From contig KN805375.1 in the NCBI GenBank assembly GCA_000818945.1, forward strand, positions 360,487-381,202: 20,716 nucleotides of DNA, in the 5' to 3' direction. The stretch comes from Schizochytrium sp. CCTCC M209059 (taxonomy: Eukaryota > Sar > Bigyra > Thraustochytrida > Thraustochytriidae). This document shows positions 7,801-15,040 of the stretch, one piece after another; positions within the stretch are counted from its first letter, which is position 1, and the number at the start of each line of letters is the position of its first letter. The notes under the pieces are model-generated. The model saw only the letters and a list, made by a program, of their open reading frames with translations. It did not search any database and was not told the DNA's origin. The position numbers were made by a program, and so were the translations under genes.

Positions 7801-10331
7801 TTGAGTTCGAGCAGAACGGCCAACTCGCCATGCGCGTCCTGCACAAGCTTGATGTGGCGGCCCCGGAACGGCAGGGTGCCGACGCTCATCAGAGCGCTCT
7901 CGAGCTTTTCGGCGTCGCCGGACTTGAGTGCCGTGTCAATGCTGGAAAGAATATTCTGCCAGGAAAGGTACTTCATGCGCGCGAGTTCCATGCGGAGAAA
8001 GGCCTGGACGCGAACGACCGACTTGGTGAGCTTGCTCTCGCGCGCCTCCTCGATAATTTCATACTGGTGGTCGCGCATGAAGACCTTGTTGGTGCCGATC
8101 GCGTAGTCGCCAGCGGCGAGCAAACCATCTGCTTCGAGAGCTGTGCAGAGGCTCTTGGCATCGGAAGCGCCGCCGTCCACCAGGATCTGGTAGCTGAGAA
8201 GGAACTGCTTAAAGTCCTTGCGCACGGGGTAGCCAAGCTTGCGGATGCGGCAAACCTCAAGGACACCTGCGTAGCGGAGCTGGTCCAAGACCATTTGGCT
8301 GGTGAAGCGGTCGGGAACCTTCTCCGTGTTGGGCTTGATGCAACGCACGAACGAGGGCTGCGTCTGGCCGATGCGCTCCATGAGATCGTTGAGCTGGTCG
8401 CGGAACTGGATGCCTAGACTCTTCTTCTTGGCCTCCGGGTCCAGGCGAACCTTGAAGAGACCCGAAAGCAACTTGTTCTTGGACTGCTCACCGGCCTCGT
8501 AGAGTCCGCGCTGAAGGATATCGCGGTTCTTCTCCACAAAGCCATCGACATCGTACGCCACCGGACCTGCATAATGGGTAAAAACAAAGCAGTTCTTCAA
8601 GTGACCGTCCTTCTTCTTGTTGGTGATCTTGGGCTCGGAGATGACGCCATCGCTCGTGGACGACATGGCAAGGATTTTTTCGAGGATTGACTTGTCTGCG
8701 ACCTCGCGGCCCGACTTGATGGCCTCGTCAATGACGCTGAGAATGCCCTTGCCCTTGCCCTGGTCAATGACCTTGATGACGCTCGAGTTGTCATGGAACT
8801 CAAAGTTGTCGTCCAGAACGACGCCCTCGCGCTTGTATTCGGCCTTCTCGAGCTTAAAAATATGGTCGTTGAAGTGGCCTTGAAGACGCTCGTTGGTGTA
8901 GTTGATGCACAGCTGCTCAAACGAGTTCTTGACAAAATCCTCAAAGCCAAAGATATCGAGAACGCCCATGTTGCGGACTTCGACCTTGGAAGGCGCGGAC
9001 TTGAGCGAGTCGTTGATGCGCTCGATGAGGTAGTCAAAGAGCACCGAGTAGATGGCCTTGGCCAAAGCGTCGCGGGCATCAACAGCTTGCACCTTGGACA
9101 GGGGCGAGTAAATGGGCGACTGGCCGGGCACGCGGCGCAGCGCAGTGGTGATGGCCTGCTTGAGCGTGTCGGCATCAACCTCGAGCTGCTCGGCCGCAAG
9201 GCTGAGCATCTCCTGGTTCTTGACGACCGAGCTATCACTCTTACCGCCATCGAACTCGATGTTGCCGAGATGCAGGATGCCGCAGAGAAGGGAGAGGATC
9301 TGGTGCTTCTCCTGCTCGTCGAGCGAGATGACCTCCATGGAGCGGAGCGTCGCGAGCCACTCATCGGCATCGTCGATGCCTTCGACATCAATTGCCGAGC
9401 GCTTGCTCTGGTTGAGAAAGTAGTACTGGCTGGCGTCGGAAAGGTGGTACTTTGCCTTGAGCGCAGGGTCCACCTGTGCGGCAGCGCACAGCTGGTAAAA
9501 GATATGGTAGTTGCGCTCACCCTCGCCTTGAGACACGAGGCGGCTCTTTTCGAGCAAGTAGTTCTGCACGCTACCACCCAGGATGGCGCCGCCACCACTG
9601 AACTCGACATTGATGAACTTGCCGAAGCGCGACGAGTTGTCGTTGCGGACGGTCTTGGCGTTACCAAAGGCCTCCATCAGAGGGTTGGCCTCGAGCACCT
9701 TTTGCTGCAGGCTCTCATCCGAAGATCCCTCGGCGATGCCGAGACCCTTGACGTCCATTTCGCGTCGGGATTTTTCGGCAATGTATTGTAGAAACAGCTT
9801 GGTGGCCTCGGTTTTACCAGCACCGGACTCACCCGAGACAATACAGGCTTGATCGGCCTCTTCGAGCTTGTTCGACTGCATGGCGCGGAAGGCGTCATCG
9901 GCCACGCCGTAAATGTGCGGCGGCAAGTTACGCGCTCCCTTGGAGAGGTAGTCGTCCATGACTTGGGGATCGTAGATGCTCAGCATCTTGAAAGGGTTGA
10001 TGGAGATGAGAATCTTGGACACCCATGTGTAGATGGCATCGCTCTCGTAGCGAAGCTTGAGGTTGTAATGAATGGAAGCCTCATCAAGGTTCTTGAGCTG
10101 CACCATGTCGTCGATGGACTCAAGACTCTCCTTGTCCATGCGGATGCAGAGCTGCGATTCCTCGGCGCTGAGGCGGATTGGCTTCGGGTTTTTGCCGCCA
10201 TTGTCTTTGGTAACGCGACGCACCTGGCCAGGGCTTCCGCGCTCGAAGGCGGCGACTACCTGAGCGGGGACCATGAACTCCTCATCGTCGTGGATCCAGA
10301 TGTACTCGTCCGTGGGGAACTTGTTCGCCAT
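4872..10331 (-). CDS. Unconventional MyTH4-FERM myosin heavy chain
   Basis: Actin-based motor of 1819 residues, without introns. The motor domain (about 70-760) is intact: P-loop GESGAGKT (167-174), switch I NDNSSRFG (230-237), switch II DIFGFEDF (459-466), then NSFEQLCINYTNE (469-481), RCIKPN (663-668) and the converter end KVFMRDHQYEIIEE (749-762). Ser405 occupies the TEDS site, 16 residues before DALAK. One degenerate IQ motif follows (about 771-789). Residues about 840-1117 are about 50-residue helical repeats. A MyTH4 domain (about 1272-1420) contains CDEIYMQLCKH (1328-1338), and a FERM region runs about 1422-1815: F1 about 1423-1472, an extra helical module 1481-1528, F2 about 1568-1645 and an F3/PH-like lobe about 1708-1812. 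Family knowledge: MyTH4-FERM myosins bind microtubules or membrane receptors and move cargo in protrusions. The first in-frame ATG is at 10331; codons upstream are open but lack an ATG. The exact myosin class is not assigned. Confidence 0.95.
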   Translation of the reverse strand: MANKFPTDEYIWIHDDEEFMVPAQVVAAFERGSPGQVRRVTKDNGGKNPKPIRLSAEESQLCIRMDKESLESIDDMVQLKNLDEASIHYNLKLRYESDAIYTWVSKILISINPFKMLSIYDPQVMDDYLSKGARNLPPHIYGVADDAFRAMQSNKLEEADQACIVSGESGAGKTEATKLFLQYIAEKSRREMDVKGLGIAEGSSDESLQQKVLEANPLMEAFGNAKTVRNDNSSRFGKFINVEFSGGGAILGGSVQNYLLEKSRLVSQGEGERNYHIFYQLCAAAQVDPALKAKYHLSDASQYYFLNQSKRSAIDVEGIDDADEWLATLRSMEVISLDEQEKHQILSLLCGILHLGNIEFDGGKSDSSVVKNQEMLSLAAEQLEVDADTLKQAITTALRRVPGQSPIYSPLSKVQAVDARDALAKAIYSVLFDYLIERINDSLKSAPSKVEVRNMGVLDIFGFEDFVKNSFEQLCINYTNERLQGHFNDHIFKLEKAEYKREGVVLDDNFEFHDNSSVIKVIDQGKGKGILSVIDEAIKSGREVADKSILEKILAMSSTSDGVISEPKITNKKKDGHLKNCFVFTHYAGPVAYDVDGFVEKNRDILQRGLYEAGEQSKNKLLSGLFKVRLDPEAKKKSLGIQFRDQLNDLMERIGQTQPSFVRCIKPNTEKVPDRFTSQMVLDQLRYAGVLEVCRIRKLGYPVRKDFKQFLLSYQILVDGGASDAKSLCTALEADGLLAAGDYAIGTNKVFMRDHQYEIIEEARESKLTKSVVRVQAFLRMELARMKYLSWQNILSSIDTALKSGDAEKLESALMSVGTLPFRGRHIKLVQDAHGELAVLLELKRVENLLTAAIESEDLAEIQVALKAASECNFKDKALLSRAHDTEELIMAQRKIRAQLRAAVDAGTDKKALREAIKLAEAQNLKNAVETRDAVALLERLEKEEKLRADLEDALTKKNESDVRKCMNSLVSLGVSGDDELIRSAEEFVKEQAQLSLDRENEQTRLLRELEEAIDKRDLTALMDLEVAVLKIGLEEHELVRHAMELRERLESARDVTSALAAEVRAVQHKAQSEAGVSKADISGLEKTLQAALDTGLERDESAAIRDAEALLERIDKQAEVQAKLVEICKDVEAASGKDKLNVKRANKDSLVQLLAECQELGIASKEAKKVRYWVGDIEQAESHENAEALASSRQERLEKLRDASKDDIEEQAMLRLQSLTSEEHAARIEAARDDAVFDIKNYYRLRSDEDFTQSLPADDRILAAKHKLMARSRPIPKSLLALSDEQNRTALRVNRAILQYCGEMSTSFPATLAQYILVKGLEDPEMCDEIYMQLCKHVHANPKPESADRAWLLMCMATKTFPPTDHFTNFLLNFLIRHRSLAGLQGNYASLCIVQLDATIGLGPSFFKPNLEEIQSYRKRPPVLATIRMLKGDLVQYPVSPDLRIAQVLELIRRQHQIDDDPEVPSFGIFVKDAKEKGKLNPRQRLTRFYKHYNPDKLKHVDLFLEYWAGKEDELFAKLMEKYGPEPDDEEVTKKGFLSASVTGAMHAAKMLGLTTSHKPPPAPVSAWPLPWWSHMGDVFLRMTAQGKEPLFEFKRRLFLDGIDETEETFFWQLLGDIRAGDLVFNEEAQAAEAALLALALQSDKYKPPAPEHLAAAGLTDNLSPDWRRKKRPEDWARVAVSLGVKLSRNPAKLRQYFVNVCKKSPVYGMTLFAGRQADTTNNITIGVNKNGISFVEDQPHGKVEVTKFFDYKDIVKYGASVEYCWLAYNLSAGKRLSSAAKRLSRRKNNNANILIYTLQSWEMYEVIFDYTHAGRPQ

Positions 10332-10386
10332 CTTCTTGTCTTGGGGAGGCCGCTTCGCGTGCACACGAGCACTCGCTCCTCTACTT

Positions 10387-10412
10387 CACGTGCCGCGTGT
10401 GCGTGCCACGTG
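10387..10412. promoter_or_regulatory. Paired CACGTG palindromes upstream of the myosin
   Basis: CACGTG occurs at 10387-10392 and 10407-10412, with a 20-base period, about 55-80 bases before the myosin ATG. This hexamer is the core site of bHLH and bZIP factors in other eukaryotes. A regulatory role here is inferred from position and pairing only. Confidence 0.3.
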
Positions 10413-10464
10413 TGCTTTTCGCGAGATGCGCGACTTTTGCTATGACGCAGCGCGCCGTGCGTAC

Positions 10465-10489
10465 GCTGCTGCTGCTACTGCTGCTGCTC
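10465..10489. repeat. (GCT)n trinucleotide tract
   Basis: Interrupted GCT/CTG repeat in the non-coding region upstream of the myosin, with one GCTACT interruption. Confidence 0.75.
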
Positions 10490-10537
10490 CGCGTGCTGCG
10501 ACCGCGCGCGGAAGGCCTTGGCCTACCTCGCGTCAGC

Positions 10538-10563
10538 GACTCGACTCGACTCGACTCGACTCG
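10538..10563. repeat. (GACTC)5 pentanucleotide microsatellite
   Basis: Five perfect GACTC units followed by G, about 210 bases upstream of the myosin ATG. Confidence 0.9.
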
Positions 10564-10752
10564 CGTGTGCGTTCACGTCCGCGTTTACAAGCGGGCACGC
10601 GCCGATCGAGGTCTGAATGAATGAATTCAACGAGGCTGGTCCGGGTGCAAAGGACCACCGAGACTGCTCTGCCCGAGCAAACGCTGCTCTTGCCGCTGCC
10701 GCTGATGCCTCCGGCGGCTACCGGCACGCACGAGCGACCGTGCGTGCGTGCA

Positions 10753-10797
10753 AGCTTGCGAGCGAGGCAAGCGAGCGAGCTTGCGAGCGAGGCAAGC
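10753..10797. repeat. 25-bp tandem duplication with hairpin potential
   Basis: The 20-base string AGCTTGCGAGCGAGGCAAGC is present at 10753-10772 and 10778-10797. Each copy contains GCTTGC and GCAAGC arms that can pair, so the pair could form two small hairpins. Confidence 0.8.
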
Positions 10798-11234
10798 AAC
10801 CTGCCCTTCTTTCAGATTTGGCCGTGCTGATTGGGATTTGAATTTGAATTTTAGATTTTGAATTCCTGCTTTTTCTTTCACTCTCCTCGAGATCTGCGGC
10901 TGGGGCGCGGATGCGGGGGGGATATGTGAAGACTGCGGTGTCGCAATTCCAGTCACGCATACTCCCACACCCTCTCCGATGTGGAGTCGATACGGTCAAG
11001 CTTCCTGCGCGCTCTAGCGAGGATACACTGGCCACCGCGTCCTCCCAGCCCTCTGGCTGGCAGTACCTCAATGCGTGGGAGGGCCCGCGCAGTGGCGCCC
11101 TCTGAAGTGTGGGAGAGGGGTGAGCGCGGCGCGTGTGAGGTAGAACGTCTTAGGAACGCGAGGGAGGGAAAGAACGGCGGCGCTCCAAGTCCGAGTCCGC
11201 GTCGCATACATACTACTTACTACATTATACACAC

Positions 11235-11254
11235 ATCGATCGATCGATCGATCG
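11235..11254. repeat. (ATCG)5 tetranucleotide microsatellite
   Basis: Five perfect ATCG units; the sequence is self-complementary. It lies in the myosin-CUE intergenic region. Confidence 0.9.
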
Positions 11255-11574
11255 CCCGCTCGCCCACCGGAGCCGGCCCGCGCGAGGCAAGGCGAGCCCG
11301 CCCAGGAGGGAATGAGGGAGCCTCGGCCCCATCGCGCGCGGCGGGCGCGCGCCCAAGTTGCGCCAGCCCCGCCCCGCCGCGCCGCGGTCGCGGCACGGCG
11401 GCCGGTGCGGCCGGCCGGCTTCGTCAGTCGCGTCGGGCCAGATTCGCGGCGCCGCTGCACGTGCTGGCGCCGCCGGTGCACACCTCCCCGCCCGTGCCCC
11501 GCAGCAGCTTCCAGCTTGCACACATCTTCACAAAGTATTTTTTGCTACCGTCGCTATGTCGATCGACAGACTGA

Positions 11575-11606
11575 CAGGCAGGCAGGCAGACAGACAGACA
11601 GACAGG
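11575..11606. repeat. (CAGG)n(CAGA)n compound microsatellite
   Basis: About three CAGG units pass directly into four CAGA units and end in CAGG, a compound tetranucleotide repeat. Confidence 0.85.
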
Positions 11607-11945
11607 CGGGCGATGGATTTATCGCCATGGAAAGATCGAGCAGAGACAAGCGAAAGATCAAGCGGTGGAGCGATCGGCACGGCCGGCGCGGGCAATGCGA
11701 AGCCAGGGCGAGATGTAAGATCTTTGACATTGACTTGTGTTTCGAGATAGATATACGTGGGTGACCTATCAATCGAGGACGGACAACAGGGTCACCGTTT
11801 ATGCTCGCGCGCACGCCGCACGCGAGGAGGCTGGCTGCTTTTTGAGAAAACAAAGAAACGATGAACAGGCTAGAAACAGAAACTTGCTCAAAGGAACGAA
11901 CGAATCCGATTGCTCGGCGGATACCGGGCGTCCTTTTGCAACGTT

Positions 11946-11946
11946 G

Positions 11947-11977
<31 letters not shown>
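11946..11977. repeat. (GTGC)8 tetranucleotide microsatellite
   Basis: Eight perfect GTGC units, the longest perfect tract in the 2.8-kb region; alternating purine/pyrimidine, so able to adopt Z-DNA in principle. Confidence 0.92.
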
Positions 11978-12015
11978 TGCGAGGGTGCATGCGTACGAGC
12001 GTGCGACCGACCACA

Positions 12016-12042
12016 AGCGAGCGAACGAGCGAGCGAGCGAGC
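12016..12042. repeat. (GCGA)n tetranucleotide microsatellite
   Basis: Near-perfect AGCG/GCGA repeat with one GAAC interruption. Confidence 0.8.
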
Positions 12043-12696
12043 GTGCATGCTTTTCTTCCCCCTTTTCGATCCAAGTCAAGCTATAGTCCCAGTCGCTTCT
12101 CGCTACTTACTTTGCTCTGTGCTGCTAATCATGCTGGCTGGCATGACTGCCATGTCGCCACGATCGAAGCGCCATCCCCGGCACGAATGCCAGCCACATC
12201 ATCTGCATAAACCACCTTCCGTCCTCTATCTCGGCCTCCTCCGGCAGTCCGAGCCTCGCGAGCGCCTCGCTTCGCCGCTCCTCCCGACCCTGCCTGCCGG
12301 CCGCCAGAGGCGCTGCGTGTCAAGCAAGCACGCTGGCCCTCATGAATGATCCTCCTCCAACATTCATTCGCTCACGTCAATCCGGCCTCGACCTCGACCA
12401 TCCTTCGCTCGCCCGCTCGCTCGATCGGCCGCCCGGAGACTCGCCGCTGGGCTCTTCTTCTTCGCGCGCGGGAGCAGCCGGCCGGCCGCGCGGGGAGCCT
12501 GGAAAGCGAGCGCGCGCCCGGATTGGCGTCGCGAGGCGACTGCGACGATCAGTGTGGAGGTGACGGGGCAGACCGCACTCCTACCAGCCCTCTAGACCGG
12601 CCTAGGCCGGACGACTCGGAGGCGCCTCGAAGAATGTACGTGCAGCGTGTGCAGCGCGTGCACCGTGCGCGCGTGCACGTGCGCCGCCGCCGCAGG

Positions 12697-12755
12697 AGCA
12701 GCGGCAGCAGCGGCAGCAGCGGCAGCAGCAGTGCAGTGCGGTGCGGTGCAGTGCA
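12697..12755. repeat. (GCAGCAGCG)n minisatellite followed by (GTGCA/GTGCG)n
   Basis: A 9-base unit GCAGCAGCG-like repeat (about 12697-12731) runs into a degenerate pentamer repeat GTGCA/GTGCG (about 12731-12755). Confidence 0.8.
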
Positions 12756-12871
12756 GCGCGCGAGCGGGGGGCGCCGGGCCGGCCCATCGCGAGTGCGGCC
12801 TCTCGCGGAAGGGCGATGAAGATGAAGATCGTTCGTTCAAGCTTGTCGCTCGTCCCTCGCTGGGCGGCAAG

Positions 12872-12915
12872 GCTTGCTTGCTTATTTACTTCCTTAGTTG
12901 CTTGCTTGCTTGCTG
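12872..12915. repeat. Interrupted (TTGC)n repeat
   Basis: Two blocks of TTGC units separated by a T-rich stretch. The same unit recurs in the CUE-golgin intergenic region at 14808-14845. Confidence 0.7.
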
Positions 12916-13034
12916 CACGCGCTGGCCGCGCTGGCTGCGCTCGCCACGCTGTGTTGCTCGCCACGCGCTGGCTAGCCCGGCCGCAGGAAGGAGGCGCGCG
13001 CCGCTGCGGCTCCCACGATACCTTCAGCCATGAC

Positions 13035-13050
13035 AGCTAGCTAGCTAGCT
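13035..13050. repeat. (AGCT)4 tetranucleotide repeat
   Basis: Four perfect AGCT units, self-complementary, about 95 bases past the stop codon of the CUE gene. Confidence 0.85.
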
Positions 13051-13144
13051 GGCTGGTGTGTATACCTACAAAGGCATCGTACTATCGATACCTCCAAAAA
13101 TAACGCGAGGTCGAGGTCAGGTCTCCTTTTGCGGACGATCCGAG

Positions 13145-14035
13145 TCAATGAGCCTTGCGATGGCGAAGTTGCTCGCTCTCGTGATCGTCGTCCTCGTCAT
13201 CGGCCTGAAGCATGGCGTACTGCGCGGAAGAGGACGAGGCGGCGAAAGAAGACGACGAAGAAGACGAAGACTCTGCGGCAGCTCGCCGGAAGCGTGTCGC
13301 AAGCGCGTTGAATTTGGTCTTGGCAGCCTCCCCAAGCTCGTTAAAGGCAGCTTGCAGTTCGGATGTGGATGAAGCCGAAGGAGATGAAGGTGAGAACGCA
13401 GATGACGACGAGGAAGAGGAAGATTGTCCGAGCGCAGCCCCGCTGGAACGAGCAGAAGGCCTGTTCGTGCGAAACTCGGCGTGACGTGCGAGCTCGTTCC
13501 GAAAACCTTCATCCGCGAGCATTTGCGCGAAAATCTCGTCCTGCCGTACTTGCTCCGCGCGCACGCGCGCAGCTGTAAGTCCAGGAGGAAGCCGCAGAAA
13601 GTCCTCAGGAAGTGGTTTCCGCCACGGGGAGTTGCCGTCTGAGGACATGTGCGATCCAGGCACGTTCGCGGTAGACAACATGCTTTTCTGAGCGGAGACC
13701 GGCCCCGCCACTGTGCCGTCCATTGCAGATGCCGATGCTGGCATTGCAGAGGCTGTTGCCGCTCTGTCCGCGCCGCTGCTCGAACCAGCGAAGAAGGATT
13801 CCAGGTCCTGCTCTGTGTCCCTTTCCTCCACCTCCACTTCTTTGGCAATTCCTACTTCTTGCCCTTGTTTGTCCGCGTCGGTCTCTGCACCCTCGACAGC
13901 GTCCTGTTCAGCCGCCATGGCGAGCAGCTGGTCGCAGGCGCGGTCCACGTCTCCTCCGCTCGCCTCCAATACAATCTCTACAACTGCGCGATCCATGCGC
14001 TCAAACATTACGCAAAGCGCGTCGACGTCTGCCAT
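13145..14035 (-). CDS. CUE-domain (ubiquitin-binding) protein
   Basis: Soluble protein of 296 residues with an N-terminal CUE domain (about 4-42): LCVMFERMD (7-15), a helix through EASGGDVDRACDQLL (24-38) and the closing LLAM. CUE domains are three-helix bundles that bind ubiquitin. Here the usual MFP of helix 1 is MFE, while the closing di-leucine is kept. A second conserved-looking part is WRKPLPEDFLRLPPG (138-152), followed by a helix with IFAQMLADEGFRNEL (168-182). A third is an amphipathic helix, ELGEAAKTKFNALATRFRRA (233-252). This layout resembles CUE proteins of plants and protists as I remember them. Ser-rich linkers lie at 205-225 and 256-270, and the C-terminus is acidic. The start is the first ATG in frame (14035); upstream codons lack one. 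It is divergent from the golgin gene, about 1 kb away. Confidence 0.82.
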   Translation of the reverse strand: MADVDALCVMFERMDRAVVEIVLEASGGDVDRACDQLLAMAAEQDAVEGAETDADKQGQEVGIAKEVEVEERDTEQDLESFFAGSSSGADRAATASAMPASASAMDGTVAGPVSAQKSMLSTANVPGSHMSSDGNSPWRKPLPEDFLRLPPGLTAARVRAEQVRQDEIFAQMLADEGFRNELARHAEFRTNRPSARSSGAALGQSSSSSSSSAFSPSSPSASSTSELQAAFNELGEAAKTKFNALATRFRRAAAESSSSSSSSFAASSSSAQYAMLQADDEDDDHESEQLRHRKAH

Positions 14036-14555
14036 TGTGCGAATCTTTGTGGGGAATGATAGGATTCCAGCGGAGGAGAGCACTTGTTCTCCGAAGGCCT
14101 TGCACTTTTTACTTGAGCGTCTTGTCGCTCTGTATCCGTCTTGTGGATGCTGTTCTGGCGTCTTGCTATCTTGGGCGTCTTGATGTTTTATAGCACCTTG
14201 TCCTCCTTTTATGTCTTGATGTCTTTCCAGTGCCTTCTCCTCGAGCGCCTAGCGGTAACGATAATGATCTTGGTCAAGTTATTCAATCCTGGCGAGCACT
14301 TGTTGACGGGACAGACGACGACAACGGATTTGAGCCAAAGGTATGCCAAAAAAGATCTTCGCAGAACTCGTGTTCTCCTTTCCTTTTATCGCGTCCGTTT
14401 TTGATGTGAGCCCCGTACAGCTTCTCTCTATCGCTAACACAGCCCGGCTAATGTCGAGAAGTCCTCCCTTTGCTCCTCCTTCTTTTCCTTCTCCCCGTCC
14501 ACCTCGTGCACAACGTTGAGCGACAGGTTTTCTACGCTCTTGTCAACGCAAGGCG

Positions 14556-14589
14556 ACGCCACACCACACCACGCCACGCCACGCCACGC
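14556..14589. repeat. (ACGCC/ACACC)n pentanucleotide repeat
   Basis: Six to seven pentamers alternating between ACGCC and ACACC, 450-485 bases upstream of the golgin ATG. Confidence 0.85.
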
Positions 14590-14625
14590 AGGACGATGCA
14601 GCCCAACGCAGCCCCGCTCAAAGCA

Positions 14626-14665
14626 GCCCAGCCCAGCCCAGCCCGGCCCAGCCCAGCCCAGCCCA
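14626..14665. repeat. (GCCCA)8 repeat, G-quadruplex motif on the minus strand
   Basis: Eight GCCCA units (one is GCCCG) give eight runs of CCC separated by two bases. The minus strand therefore reads GGG-N2-GGG eight times, which meets the usual G-quadruplex pattern twice over; the plus strand could form an i-motif. Confidence 0.85.
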
Positions 14666-14777
14666 GCTGTGCGCCCTCTCGCCGGCGCAGCAGTCGCGGC
14701 GCCTCGCCAGTCGCGGCGAGCGAGAGCAGGAGTATCTCGACTGCTGCCTCGGTTGTGCTGCCTCGTTGTGCGAGCTG

Positions 14778-14809
14778 CCTTCCTTCCTTCCTTCCTTCCT
14801 TCCTTCCTT
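14778..14809. repeat. (CCTT)8 tetranucleotide microsatellite
   Basis: Eight perfect CCTT units, an all-pyrimidine tract with mirror symmetry, directly followed by a TTGC repeat. Confidence 0.92.
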
Positions 14810-14845
14810 GCTTGCTTGCTTGCTTGCTTTTGCTTGCTTGCTTGT
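14808..14845. repeat. (TTGC)n tetranucleotide microsatellite
   Basis: Near-perfect TTGC repeat with one TTTTGC interruption, continuous with the CCTT tract; it looks like a unit derived by a single base change from its neighbour. Confidence 0.88.
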
Positions 14846-14921
14846 TTCAACTTGCTTGTCTCGGCCGAGCTCGAGGCTTGGTCGAGCTCCAAATCCGAGT
14901 CAACGTGAACGCGCCCGACGT

Positions 14922-14945
14922 AACGCAACGCAACGCAACGCAACG
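14922..14945. repeat. (AACGC)n pentanucleotide microsatellite
   Basis: Nearly five AACGC units, about 95-120 bases before the golgin ATG. Confidence 0.88.
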
Positions 14946-15040
14946 GCCCGGCGCCGGCCAGAAGGCGGGCGCTCGGAACAGGCTCCGTCCCGCGCGCGCG
15001 GCGAACTCCGGCTGGCACGCACGCGCGCAGAAAGTCCGCC

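Larger units (their letters stand above)
10332..13144. other. 2.8-kb repeat-rich intergenic region upstream of the myosin
   Basis: No gene is recognised. Both flanking genes run on the minus strand, so this holds the 3' flank of the CUE gene (right) and the promoter and leader of the myosin (left). It is dominated by short tandem repeats with units of 3-5 bases (listed separately), which create many meaningless open frames on both strands. An AT-rich patch with repeated TTTGAATTT-like strings lies at about 10838-10864, and a GC-rich block at about 11270-11480. A poorly conserved or spliced gene, or a non-coding RNA, cannot be excluded. Confidence 0.6.
14036..15040. other. Divergent intergenic region between CUE gene and golgin
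   Basis: These 1005 bases must hold the promoters of both flanking genes. The CUE-proximal half (14036-14520) is of ordinary composition. The golgin-proximal half is packed with microsatellites of 4-5 base units (listed separately), including a C-rich tract with G-quadruplex potential. No convincing TATA box was seen. A long open frame on minus across 14434-15273 is produced by the repeats and overlaps the golgin start antisense; I regard it as non-coding. Confidence 0.6.

Noticed and set aside
5370..8417. A 1015-codon open frame on the plus strand inside the myosin gene
   Set aside because: It lies wholly antisense to clearly conserved myosin sequence. The GC-rich third-position bias of the myosin suppresses stops on the opposite strand, and the translation shows no known domain.
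8793..9791. A second long plus-strand open frame antisense to the motor domain
   Set aside because: Same explanation: a frame shadow of the myosin codon bias, with no family resemblance.
11235..12042. The regular tetranucleotide tracts as a possible CRISPR-like array
   Set aside because: There are no repeated units of 20-40 bases with unique spacers; these are plain microsatellites in a eukaryotic genome.
10332..13144. tRNA, rRNA or spliceosomal RNA genes in the long gene-free region
   Set aside because: I looked for TPsiC-arm strings and for conserved U1, U2, U4, U5, U6 and 5S strings on both strands and found none; a covariance-model search would be decisive.
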